A model generated the notes under the pieces. It was not told the DNA's origin. It was given only the letters and a program-made list of their open reading frames with translations, and did not search any database. Source: Planctomycetota bacterium (lineage in GTDB: Bacteria; Planctomycetota; Planctomycetia; Pirellulales; Pirellulaceae). Taken from it: 42,820 bases of DNA. Both the position numbers and the translations under genes were made by a program. How positions within the stretch are numbered: position 1 is the first letter of the stretch; every line of letters begins with the position of its first letter. The stretch spans positions 1 to 42,820 of the forward strand of contig JAGWWZ010000016.1 in the NCBI GenBank assembly GCA_018970165.1. The letters are read 5' to 3'. Shown in pieces: positions 1 to 8,038 of this stretch.

Positions 1-693
1 TGATTGATGGAACCCCGTGCCAGTAAGGTGATTGCCCCATCGCTTGAGTTCACCGGAGCATCGATTGTCAGATTGCGAGTAGCCCCTCCGGCTACCAAGA
101 GGATATTCAATCCTGCGTTAACGGGATTATTGATGGCCAGGTTCCCATCTATCGTCTCTACCTTGACATGTTCCCCACCCTCCGATCCCGCTAGGGTCGG
201 TGTCCCCACCGCAGTTACCGTTGAATCGAGGTTCACGCGGGTAACGCTACTCCCGGATACGTTGCCGATCACCAGAGCATCGGTCTCGTAAATGTAAGTG
301 TTCAAGCCAACTTCGGTCGCCAGAGTCTCGATGGATGTGTCCAGCGGATTGGTCGCCACCCCAATATCGCCGAGGGTTCGCAGCACCGCAGTGCTGGCAA
401 TCAGGTTGACCACTCGCGTGCCGGGATTGGTCTCTTGAGCGAAGCCATCGGTATCGACGCCCACCGTATCGTTCTGTGCATCGAAGATGTTCCCTGCTGC
501 TTCGACCCAGATACCTCCGTCGCCTGCGTTGAGGACTCCTACGGTGACGTTGTTGGCTGCGCGGTAATAAATGTTTCCACCCTGAGTCGACGACGTTGCG
601 TTTGTCGACATGGTGATCGAACCGGTCATTGCCGTGGCATAGATCGTGTTAGCGGTGACATTGGCACCAGACGTGACATTGACGTCTTCGTTC
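1..693. repeat. 693-bp tandem repeat unit 1 (231 codons)
   Basis: This unit aligns base for base with 694-1386 at a constant offset of 693. About 165 bp at the left and most of 290-660 are nearly identical between the copies. Roughly 166-285 is diverged but of equal length. The offset is a multiple of three, so the coding frame is kept. The array may continue beyond the left edge. Confidence 0.9.
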
Positions 694-2867
694 TGATTGA
701 TGGAACCCCGTGCCAGTAAGGTGATTGCCCCATCGCTTGAGTTCACCGGAGCATCGATTGTCAGATTGCGAGTAGCCCCTCCGGCTACCAAGAGGATATT
801 CAATCCTGCGTTAACGGGATTATTGATGGTCAGGTCCCCGTCTATCGTCTCTACCTTGACATGTTGTACGCCCGAGGCACCTGACAGTCCGGATGTCGCT
901 ATCGGGGTCACGCTCGAGTCGATATTAACCCCCTCTACGCTACTGGCCAAGATATCGCCGATGGTGAGCTCGTCGGACTCGTAAATGTACGTGTTCAGGT
1001 TAACTTCGGTCGCTAGAGTCTCGATGGATGTGTCCAGCGGATTGGTCGCCACCCCAATATCGCCGAGGGTTCGCAACACCGCAGTGTTCCCGATCAAGTT
1101 CACGACCCGCGTGCCGGGATTGGTTTCTTGAGCGAAGCCATCGGTATCGACGCCCACCGTATCGTTCTGTGCATCGACGATGTTCCCTGCTGCTTCGATC
1201 CAGATGCCTCCGTTGCCGGCATTGAGGACTCCTACGGTGACGTTGTTGGCTGCGCGGTAATAAATGTTTCCACCCTGGGTGGTCGAAGATGCGTTGGCAC
1301 CCATCGTGATCGATCCGGTCACCGCAAGGGCGTAGATCGTGTTTACGGTGATACCGTTTGCGGAAACGTTCGTGATAGAAACGTCAGCATTCTGATTAAT
1401 GTTTTGCTGGGCCAGCAATGTCATTGGTCCGTCTGCTGCACTGACAAGTGCATTCAGAGTAATGTTGCCTGTGGGGCCATCGGCTTGGAGCAATAGATTA
1501 CTACCGTCGTTCTGCACGACGCTATCGACCATCAAGTTGCCGTTAGGGAGGTGGACAACGAGACTGCCGTTCGCACTTAGAGCAATGGTGTCGTTGTTGA
1601 GATCCACCAGGCGTAGATCACCTGTTTCGATCACGGTCAGGTCAGCCAAAGAGCGAGCATCCAAGTCATCGACGGTGGTTTCAAGGATCTCGGAGTTCTC
1701 TGAATAAAACATCAAGCGTTGAGCTTGGGCCACGATAGTTGGGCCTGAACTGATCACGTCAAATCCGCTGAGCCGCAGATCGCCGGTTGCCGTGATGGGA
1801 TCCGTGACAGTAAGGTTCCCAACGCTGTCGCCATCCACATCGGCGATGAGAGCGAGGTTCGTTTTGCCGACCAAAAGAGCCGGCGGAAGTGTGCTGGCGT
1901 CGAGATCCCCGACAGATTGGATCCAAAGCGTGTTCGTGTTTGCGGTGATTGTTGATGCATCACCAACATCAATAGCGATCATTCCGGCCGCCGTTGCCGT
2001 GAAATTGCCGATACTGACTACCTCCAAAGGGTTGGGTTTGTTGGGAAATACATCGGCGAGGAAGATATCCGATACATTCGAGCCGATGTTTCCTGCAGTC
2101 GTTGTGAGAGAGACATCCCCAGCGGAAGAGATGTCGGGATCATCAATCGCTCCATCGCCATCGAGGATGTTGCCAGTCGTGTTGACTGTAATGTTTCCTC
2201 CCGCCTGCAAGAAAGCTATGACCACGTCACCAGCGGTCCCCTGAATATCGATCGTGCCTACGGCTTGAATCTCAGAATCATTCTGCATGACAATGGACCC
2301 AGCGTTGAAGTCTACATTCTGCTGGAACTGAAGCCGGTTCGTGTTTCCGAACTCCAGAGTGTTTTCAACGGACAGGGAAGTATTCTGTGCGACGGTCGCA
2401 CCGGTTTGGAAGAAAGCTTCTTGTACGCTGTTGAATTGAATAGAATTCAGGTTGAACAAGGCGAGGGATGCAGCTGGCTGCGGATCAATCCATTCGAAGC
2501 GACGCGGACCGCCGTTTGATCCAGAGCCGTTCACGATAATCTCCGTCAGGAGATTTTTAAAACCACCCGCCTCGTTGGTGGAGTCAAAACTGCCATCGCC
2601 GTTCTCGTCCAGAAAGAATTGGTTTCCAGACGGGTCCGCGGGATCATCAAGCAGACTCGCCGTGTTAGTTCCTAGACCGTCGGCAGTGATATCGACCGCG
2701 AGAACGCCTGCTGCAAACGTACCGTTGACCGTCAGAACACGGCGCGGTTCGAGGCGCCGGAAGCTGGCAGCGATGTCTGCTTCGAGGGCTTTTCTACGAA
2801 GTCGTTTGAGCTCATTGGAAATCGCACGACGCAACAACCGAGCGGCGTTCTGAACAAGCTTTTTCAT
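1..2867 (-). CDS. Giant LEPR-XLL repeat protein, adhesin/beta-helix-like (N-terminal part, runs off the window)
   Basis: The minus-strand frame opens at an ATG (2867-2865) and stays open for 955 codons to the left edge, so the C-terminus is missing. The start MKKLVQNAARLLRRAI is basic. Residues 39-45 read LEPRRVL, the LEPR-XLL motif found at the N-terminus of giant repetitive surface proteins in planctomycetes and some proteobacteria. The rest is rich in Gly, Asn, Thr, Asp and Val, with short alternating strands such as GNITVNTTGNI and GDVSLTTTAGNIG, as in filamentous-haemagglutinin-like right-handed beta-helices. Near the left edge it contains two copies of a 231-residue repeat. No classical signal peptide is seen. 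No clear Shine-Dalgarno precedes the ATG and no in-frame ATG lies just upstream. Known for the family: secreted or surface-attached. Inferred here: surface or matrix protein, possibly a client of the HlyD/TolC genes at 13-20 kb. Confidence 0.85.
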   Translation of the reverse strand, partial: MKKLVQNAARLLRRAISNELKRLRRKALEADIAASFRRLEPRRVLTVNGTFAAGVLAVDITADGLGTNTASLLDDPADPSGNQFFLDENGDGSFDSTNEAGGFKNLLTEIIVNGSGSNGGPRRFEWIDPQPAASLALFNLNSIQFNSVQEAFFQTGATVAQNTSLSVENTLEFGNTNRLQFQQNVDFNAGSIVMQNDSEIQAVGTIDIQGTAGDVVIAFLQAGGNITVNTTGNILDGDGAIDDPDISSAGDVSLTTTAGNIGSNVSDIFLADVFPNKPNPLEVVSIGNFTATAAGMIAIDVGDASTITANTNTLWIQSVGDLDASTLPPALLVGKTNLALIADVDGDSVGNLTVTDPITATGDLRLSGFDVISSGPTIVAQAQRLMFYSENSEILETTVDDLDARSLADLTVIETGDLRLVDLNNDTIALSANGSLVVHLPNGNLMVDSVVQNDGSNLLLQADGPTGNITLNALVSAADGPMTLLAQQNINQNADVSITNVSANGITVNTIYALAVTGSITMGANASSTTQGGNIYYRAANNVTVGVLNAGNGGIWIEAAGNIVDAQNDTVGVDTDGFAQETNPGTRVVNLIGNTAVLRTLGDIGVATNPLDTSIETLATEVNLNTYIYESDELTIGDILASSVEGVNIDSSVTPIATSGLSGASGVQHVKVETIDGDLTINNPVNAGLNILLVAGGATRNLTIDAPVNSSDGAITLLARGSINQNEDVNVTSGANVTANTIYATAMTGSITMSTNATSSTQGGNIYYRAANNVTVGVLNAGDGGIWVEAAGNIFDAQNDTVGVDTDGFAQETNPGTRVVNLIASTAVLRTLGDIGVATNPLDTSIETLATEVGLNTYIYETDALVIGNVSGSSVTRVNLDSTVTAVGTPTLAGSEGGEHVKVETIDGNLAINNPVNAGLNILLVAGGATRNLTIDAPVNSSDGAITLLARGSIN
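694..1386. repeat. 693-bp tandem repeat unit 2
   Basis: Second copy of the 231-codon unit. To its right, from about 1387, a third, strongly diverged relative begins: ttctgattaatgttttgctg compares with ttctgattgatggaaccccg at 691. The array therefore looks like recent duplication or gene conversion at the left and older copies toward the protein N-terminus. Confidence 0.88.
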
Positions 2868-3250
2868 AAGGGGTGCATTCGTGGAGACGGTAGATTGTGC
2901 AGCGGGTTGGGGGCAAGGGTGGCTGACGACCGCTCTGCGCGGAGGTGACTCCAATGTAATTGCGTTGCGATAATTTGCGTAGTTTTTTTCTGAGTGGCTC
3001 GGAAGCCGGATCGTCGACCCGCCTCCCCCCCCGATGGGATGGACTCCTGGGCCTTCCTGGCGTCATGCTGGGTGGTAGAGCTGGCCCGTAAAATCAGGAA
3101 GGATCATCTAGAATTTTGAATTTCCCGCAACTTTTCCTGTTTTCTTCCGATAACCTATTAGATTGATACGTTGGGTCGCTAGGGAAATCCATTTGGTCTC
3201 GCCTCCAGCATGCATTTTACTGACAGCGTGAGAATGACATCGACGACATC
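2868..3250. other. Intergenic, divergent promoter region
   Basis: This 383-bp gap separates the divergent giant repeat gene and the FHA gene, so promoters for both should lie here. I see no convincing -35/-10 pair, no conserved ORF and no RNA gene. The short frames in it have no recognisable protein features. Confidence 0.5.
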
Positions 3251-4375
3251 ATGATTTGCGTGCTCAAAGTACTACGTGGTCCGACGAATCGGTCCTCTCG
3301 GTATGTTCTCAGGGAGAACCAACATGTGGAGATTGGGAGGTCGACGAGTGCTGACATTTCTTTGCCCTCAGACTCGCATTTGTCTCGCAGGCATGTCCTC
3401 GTCGACTCGTTTGGTCGTGGGTTCTCTATTTGTGATTTAGGGAGTGTCAACGGCACCTACCTCAATGAAGAGCGTGTCATTCGTCGAGTTGAGTTGAAAA
3501 ACGGGGATGTGATTCGAATTGGCACGACACAATTTCGAGTCACGATGCTTGAGGACGATGCGAATCCTCATGCGGAAGACGGCGTTTTGTTCTCTTCTGC
3601 GATGACACAAGACATGGAACCCAAATGGGGAAGCAACGATGGACGCGAGCGGTCTGTCTCATTTCCGAATGCAGTACTTGACGACCAGACCTCCCGATGC
3701 GTTCCACAACCTGTGGCGCGTGTGGAAACTTTTCGAGACCCATTGCAACAAGCTACCGATTCCATCCAGAAAACTAAGGATTGGCATGCGCTCAAGGACT
3801 CACAGACTCCCGTTCGCATAGCGGCTTTTCCCGACGAAACAAGGAGTGAAGGATCGAGTAATACCCAGTTACCCTTTGCACTTCGGCATCCTTTTTCCGA
3901 TTACTTTGCTCCGTGCGAGGAACCGAATCTTTACAAGCTTACCAAGAAACCCGACTCCCCCTGGGGAAGTTTTGTGGGTTTGTTGCTTCTTGGTTCTCAT
4001 ACTGATCAGATACTATCGATTTTCAATCTGACTCAAGTGCAAACACGCGAAGCGAGCCTTTTGGATCGTCGACATCGAGATCGTCAACTGGCCTATCTTT
4101 CACGGACCATTCTTGCTGGAAGACTATCGGTTTCGGATTCGAGTCTGGGCTTGCTGGAAGCCTGTGCTGGTTGCGATGGTTTGATTTGTGTTGGTTCTCC
4201 CGAACGAATCGATTCCGAGGAACTCAAACCGTTTGCCAACTCTTTCAGCTATCCGTCCTTGTTCGGAGAGCACATGAAGGATCTCCGTTCACCCGCACGG
4301 CACTTCCTGCTCTGCAAAAGAGCTTGGGTTCTATTTGAATGGTCTCTCGAGGGACCGCTTGGCCTTTTTGTGTAG
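3251..4375 (+). CDS. FHA domain protein (374 aa), next to the DotU/IcmF fusion
   Basis: Residues 1-100 form a forkhead-associated domain, a phosphothreonine-binding module. It has the expected landmarks: VEIGRSTSADISLPSD (GR-S), the LSRRHVLV strand (S-R-x-H) and DLGSVNGTYLNEE (N-G-T). Residues 100-190 are polar and probably disordered. The C-terminal half (about 195-374) is a compact domain I do not recognise. No signal peptide or membrane segment is seen, so the protein is probably cytoplasmic. The ATG at 3251 lacks an obvious Shine-Dalgarno. The gene is convergent with the DotU-IcmF fusion, 26 bp away. FHA proteins (TagH/Fha type) commonly accompany T6SS genes, where they receive kinase signals. 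A role as phospho-sensor for the neighbouring membrane protein is inference. Confidence 0.85.
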   Translation: MICVLKVLRGPTNRSSRYVLRENQHVEIGRSTSADISLPSDSHLSRRHVLVDSFGRGFSICDLGSVNGTYLNEERVIRRVELKNGDVIRIGTTQFRVTMLEDDANPHAEDGVLFSSAMTQDMEPKWGSNDGRERSVSFPNAVLDDQTSRCVPQPVARVETFRDPLQQATDSIQKTKDWHALKDSQTPVRIAAFPDETRSEGSSNTQLPFALRHPFSDYFAPCEEPNLYKLTKKPDSPWGSFVGLLLLGSHTDQILSIFNLTQVQTREASLLDRRHRDRQLAYLSRTILAGRLSVSDSSLGLLEACAGCDGLICVGSPERIDSEELKPFANSFSYPSLFGEHMKDLRSPARHFLLCKRAWVLFEWSLEGPLGLFV

Positions 4376-4401
4376 CAGAACCTGCTAACTGCTAGGCCCG
4401 T

Positions 4402-6468
4402 TTAAAGCAGACTTTTGATCCACAGGGCCAGCACCGCAACGATTGCTATCAGCGACCCTAGTCCTCCCACCAGAGCGATCGCATTGGCGATGCGTCGATA
4501 GTGAGTATTCTTTTTGCTGGCTTCCTCCACCCATTCGACATCGTCGCTTACCTCCATAACTTTGTTGATCGCGCTTGGAACGAATGCCTGCCGTTCCTTC
4601 TTCGTACCACAAGCGATAAAGTAGCAACCGCTAAACAGGAACTGTGTATCGGACAGTTCGGGTTGCCTCAGAGGGTTATATCCAAAGCTGGTTTCCATAA
4701 TCTTGGATAGATTCTGTGCGAAAGTACCTCGCATTCGGCCGAGCAGACTGAAGAGTTTGGCATTTTGTTTATCTTGAAACCTGTCCTCTTCTTGGAAGAG
4801 TTCGAAGCAAAGATCTTCAAAAACTGCTGTCGCATGTTTTGCTAGGGAGGCCAAGCGTTTATTTTCAGGGCTAACCCAAACCTCGGAGCCTTTCCCAATT
4901 CTCGCCTTCTTCGTCCGTTGGGATCCTAATCGCGTCGTCATTGCGATGAATCCAGGTTCGTTTTCCATTCCGGTGACCAGCAGGGTATTCGCCACGCGAA
5001 CTTGCAATTCCTTTCTCAAGACTTTGAAGTCGGCTTGGAGGGCGATTGAAAGTTGTTCATCGTTGCTTTCGATCAACTCGAAGGGAATGGTTGTGACCAA
5101 TCCATTAATAGGGCAGACATTTTTTCGTGCGTTCCTGAGGATAGTGCATAGGTATCGGAGTCGATCTTCGGTATCTGCTAGGTCTTGGACCTGAACTCTT
5201 TTTTGAACTGCAGGAGTTGATATCGGGCCCTTCTTGTCGCGAATTTTGAAGTCATCGGTCAGTTGAATCGTTCCACCGGGGGCACCTGAGTCATCATCCT
5301 TTTCCCCATCGCCAGCCCCCCATTGGCCATCGTCGTCCTCATCATCCAGATCGGGGATGCTTTCCTCTACAACCATGGTGCCTTGGATGTCATCTTCATC
5401 TATGTCCTTTGCATTCCGGCTTGCTTGCTTGGCTTTAGCGGTTGGGGCATCGGAGGAATTACTCAACCGCGAAATCGCATTGCAGAGGTGAGGCATGATC
5501 CAAACAGCTTCCTTCGAGGCATGGATCGACAACGGCCCCTCACCTGACTTTGGTGAGACGATGGGTATCTTCAAGTTTGCAGCTTCGAGCAGTCGACGGT
5601 TTACGGCGAAATCCTGTGTTCCGAGCACGATGAAGATCGGAGTGGAATTGATGGAGATGCCATTGGCAACTAGCTGTTGGAATCCTTCTGTCATCACTCG
5701 ATCGATATCAGGGTACTTGGACGACTCTTTCTTCTTCTTGAGGACCAGGAACCAATATGCAAAGCCCGCAAGGACACAGACGATCGGGAGCCCGATCAGG
5801 GCGAGCAACCACTGATTCAGATAACCTGACCACAGCAAGATCGCGAGAGCAAGCAGAAAGAGACTGATCAAAGAATATTGGAGTATCTGCTTTTTTCCGT
5901 TGAGAGGGGTATTTTTTCCACCCACGATTGCTTCGCCGGGAATCTCAGGGCGTCCTTGCCGTAGGTCCAAAGATTTGGTGAATTTTTGAAACCACCGTTC
6001 CAGACTCTCAGGCAAGTCTAATTCGCGGGCTTTTTCCCGAACGGCTACTGATGGTTCATCGTAGAACCCGCGAAACCCTAAGACGACAGCAAGATAAAAA
6101 ACCTCCAATGCGTCTCTTTCCGCCAGATTGTCTGCGATTGATGCTTTAACAAAAAACTGTTCCCTCGCTACCTGCGTTTTGAAGTAATGCGATTCGAGGG
6201 AGTGGCTCTTCCACCAATTGCTCTCTTTCCATGGACTGTTGATCAGTCGAGAATCGATCCAGCAACAGATCGCGTATTTTGCCAGTTCCCATGCCTTCTT
6301 GTTGCTCCTTCCCAGCGCCTTGTCCGCAGCATCGATTCCGCTCGTCAATTTGGCTCTTTCATCGGAAGTGTTGAAGGAACTGTTGCTCTGCGAGGCCTCA
6401 ATTTTCGAAAAGAACTGCAACGCCGTTTCAAAAATAGGGTCGACTGCTTTGGCAAATTGAGGGGTCAT
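4402..6468 (-). CDS. DotU/TssL-IcmF/TssM fusion protein, T6SS-like inner-membrane anchor
   Basis: The protein has 688 aa. Residues 55-140 match the DotU/TssL core: AKYAICCWIDSRLINSPW, then FF, then EVFYLAVVLGFRGFYD. Two membrane segments follow (about 197-215 and 220-242), as at the IcmF N-terminus. Residues 270-335 and 430-650 resemble the IcmF/TssM cytoplasmic domain (PINGLVTTIPFELIE, VLRKELQVRVANTLLVTG, LFSGCYFIACG). A last membrane helix (about 658-685) ends the protein, so the large IcmF periplasmic domain is absent. Where IcmF has its Walker A loop this protein reads VLGTQDFAVN, so nucleotide binding is probably lost. An acidic linker (about 338-405) carries GTMVVEE and GGTIQLTDD, possible FHA-type phosphothreonine sites. 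GAGGAA at 6479-6474 sits 5 nt before the ATG. The DotU match is strong and the IcmF match moderate. Confidence 0.8.
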   Translation of the reverse strand: MTPQFAKAVDPIFETALQFFSKIEASQSNSSFNTSDERAKLTSGIDAADKALGRSNKKAWELAKYAICCWIDSRLINSPWKESNWWKSHSLESHYFKTQVAREQFFVKASIADNLAERDALEVFYLAVVLGFRGFYDEPSVAVREKARELDLPESLERWFQKFTKSLDLRQGRPEIPGEAIVGGKNTPLNGKKQILQYSLISLFLLALAILLWSGYLNQWLLALIGLPIVCVLAGFAYWFLVLKKKKESSKYPDIDRVMTEGFQQLVANGISINSTPIFIVLGTQDFAVNRRLLEAANLKIPIVSPKSGEGPLSIHASKEAVWIMPHLCNAISRLSNSSDAPTAKAKQASRNAKDIDEDDIQGTMVVEESIPDLDDEDDDGQWGAGDGEKDDDSGAPGGTIQLTDDFKIRDKKGPISTPAVQKRVQVQDLADTEDRLRYLCTILRNARKNVCPINGLVTTIPFELIESNDEQLSIALQADFKVLRKELQVRVANTLLVTGMENEPGFIAMTTRLGSQRTKKARIGKGSEVWVSPENKRLASLAKHATAVFEDLCFELFQEEDRFQDKQNAKLFSLLGRMRGTFAQNLSKIMETSFGYNPLRQPELSDTQFLFSGCYFIACGTKKERQAFVPSAINKVMEVSDDVEWVEEASKKNTHYRRIANAIALVGGLGSLIAIVAVLALWIKSLL

Positions 6469-7088
6469 CTACGTTCCTCGCTTGTTCATGGGGTTGAACG
6501 TTTTTCGAAGGGGACGAATTCCATGGACTCAACCGCAATGGAACCGCCATGAATATCAGCGGACAACCGCGTGCTACCGCGGATCGCTTCGTTGCTGGCA
6601 TGCGGCGCGTTCATGCCATTGCCGGGTCGGAAACTGATCCAACCGCGGAAACATCTCTGCAAAACAGAGGGGTGGGGCATTTTTCATCGAGCTTTCCTGC
6701 GAGGGTACTCAAAGTTACGACGAATTTCCTGATTCTCGCACCGCGTAATGATAATCGTGGACTTGCAGGATACAATCCGCTCCCTATTTTTCCTAACCAA
6801 TGATTGTTGCAAGCGGAATTTGCGAGGCCCTGCCCTTGCAGCCAGGCTCAGGTGTGCGGAACTCGGCAAGTCGAAGCTGCCGTACATTTCTTTCCGTTCA
6901 TCTTCACACATGTTTCTGTCTGAACACTTAGCACGAAGGAACCGATGTGAAGATGCGTAATCTTTGACGAGGATGGCGAATATACGAACTATTTCCATTT
7001 TTACGTGACGATACCCTCTCTGGGGTGTCAGATGTTTTGAACCCATGCCCCCCAAGGCCCGAGCCACCCTTTTTTCAGGAATCAGGCG
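6469..7088. other. 620-bp intergenic region, divergent promoters expected
   Basis: The gap lies between the leftward DotU-IcmF gene and the rightward lipoprotein gene. Short frames on both strands lack family motifs and overlap one another, so I call none. A weak promoter-like pair, TTGACG (6964-6969) and AACTAT (6987-6992) with 17-bp spacing, precedes the lipoprotein gene but matches consensus poorly at -10. No RNA gene is seen. Confidence 0.4.
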
Positions 7089-7799
7089 ATGGATCGCTCA
7101 TCGATTTCGAAGAAGCAAAAGTACCTTTTTTTGGTATGTGCGTTTGGCCCTTTGCCGGGATGCGTTTCGGACCCGTACCAAGGTGCACCAGTTTCGAGTC
7201 GTCCTGTACCGACGAAGACTGTTCGCAGCGGTGATATAGCCGGAGACATAGCCGTTGATTCGAACAGTGCATCAAACGGGGCTCCTCATGATGTGATACT
7301 CTGCTCGGACAAGACTTCCAAAGTCGCTGTGGATCGGGAGGACCCGACCGACGTTGTAGTTACCAAGGTCTCGTTCGCTGGCGGAGGTGATCCCAAGGTC
7401 GAGACTCATATTCGACCTGCCCAGGATCCGTTGTGGCAAGTTTCGCAAAAAGCCAAATCCTTGGGCGAACCGTTTGGAGATGGAACGGAACCGGTCCGAT
7501 TCGCGCAAAGGAAGAGCAAAGCCGGGGACTTTATTTCCGGGATTGCGAACGCTGAACAACTCGTTCAAGCCAAAGTTGTCAAAGTCAGTGGCACTCGTAG
7601 CGCGATAGAATTTGACATGCCGCAGGCTTACGACCTTTCAGAAAACCAGCAGCTGATTTTGGTGGATCGCGCAGGCAATATTCAGGTCGGTTCGATCTCC
7701 GCAGTCCAAGGCAAGCGGATCAGCGTCAAATTTGACGACGCGATCATTCTTGGATCTTCAAAAGGGGATTCCGTGCGGGTTGGCTTGCTGAACCTGTAG
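7089..7799 (+). CDS. Putative lipoprotein with C-terminal beta domain (236 aa)
   Basis: The N-terminus has a basic stretch (SSISKKQK), a short hydrophobic core (YLFLVCAFG) and LPGC at the end, consistent with a lipobox with Cys at about residue 25. This suggests an exported lipoprotein, though Pro at -2 is unusual. Residues 30-150 are polar and low in structure. Residues 155-236 look like a small beta domain (QAKVVKVSGTRSAIEFDM, QLILVDRAGNIQVGSI). AGGA at 7077-7080 lies 8 nt before the ATG. The large pseudo-caspase/VWA gene follows in the same direction after 239 bp. Its place beside a DotU/IcmF homologue invites comparison with the T6SS lipoprotein TssJ, but I see no sequence similarity to TssJ. 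Function unknown. Confidence 0.7.
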   Translation: MDRSSISKKQKYLFLVCAFGPLPGCVSDPYQGAPVSSRPVPTKTVRSGDIAGDIAVDSNSASNGAPHDVILCSDKTSKVAVDREDPTDVVVTKVSFAGGGDPKVETHIRPAQDPLWQVSQKAKSLGEPFGDGTEPVRFAQRKSKAGDFISGIANAEQLVQAKVVKVSGTRSAIEFDMPQAYDLSENQQLILVDRAGNIQVGSISAVQGKRISVKFDDAIILGSSKGDSVRVGLLNL

Positions 7800-8027
7800 C
7801 CATCCTTCTTGAACACGCTGAAGTCCCGGTGTTTGCTTTGAGGCCACTTGTTTTCCATGGCAAGATCGGCTTTTCTCTTTTTTCGTAGCGGCCCGAGAAC
7901 ACCTGTATAAATGCGGGTGCAATTGTCTTACTCAGCCCGAAATCGCTTGTTATCATAGGGCGAAATAAAGAAAATCGCCTAATCGACGAGAGCGTCTGGG
8001 CAGATCATCTCTTGCACTACACACCTC

Positions 8028-8032
8028 GGGAG
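8028..8032 (+). promoter_or_regulatory. Ribosome binding site deciding the start of the 1653-aa gene
   Basis: GGGAG lies 6 nt before the ATG at 8039. The alternative TTG at 8012 has no comparable Shine-Dalgarno, so the shorter protein is preferred. Confidence 0.6.
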
Positions 8033-8038
8033 TTCACC

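Noticed and set aside
1-1386. CRISPR array or satellite DNA
   Set aside because: The 693-bp units are long, adjacent, in frame and coding. There are no short repeats with unique spacers.
4-2853. Several plus-strand reading frames across the left end
   Set aside because: They mirror the minus-strand repeat gene, recur at the 693-bp repeat period, and have no domain content. The minus frame is open for 955 codons and begins with a recognisable LEPR-XLL N-terminus.
6684-7067. A 127-codon minus-strand frame in the 6469-7088 gap
   Set aside because: Composition is not protein-like, no family motif is seen, and it would occupy the promoter region of the lipoprotein gene.
7089-7799. Identification of the lipoprotein as TssJ
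   Set aside because: Position and lipobox fit, but I see no TssJ sequence features, and it is longer than usual.
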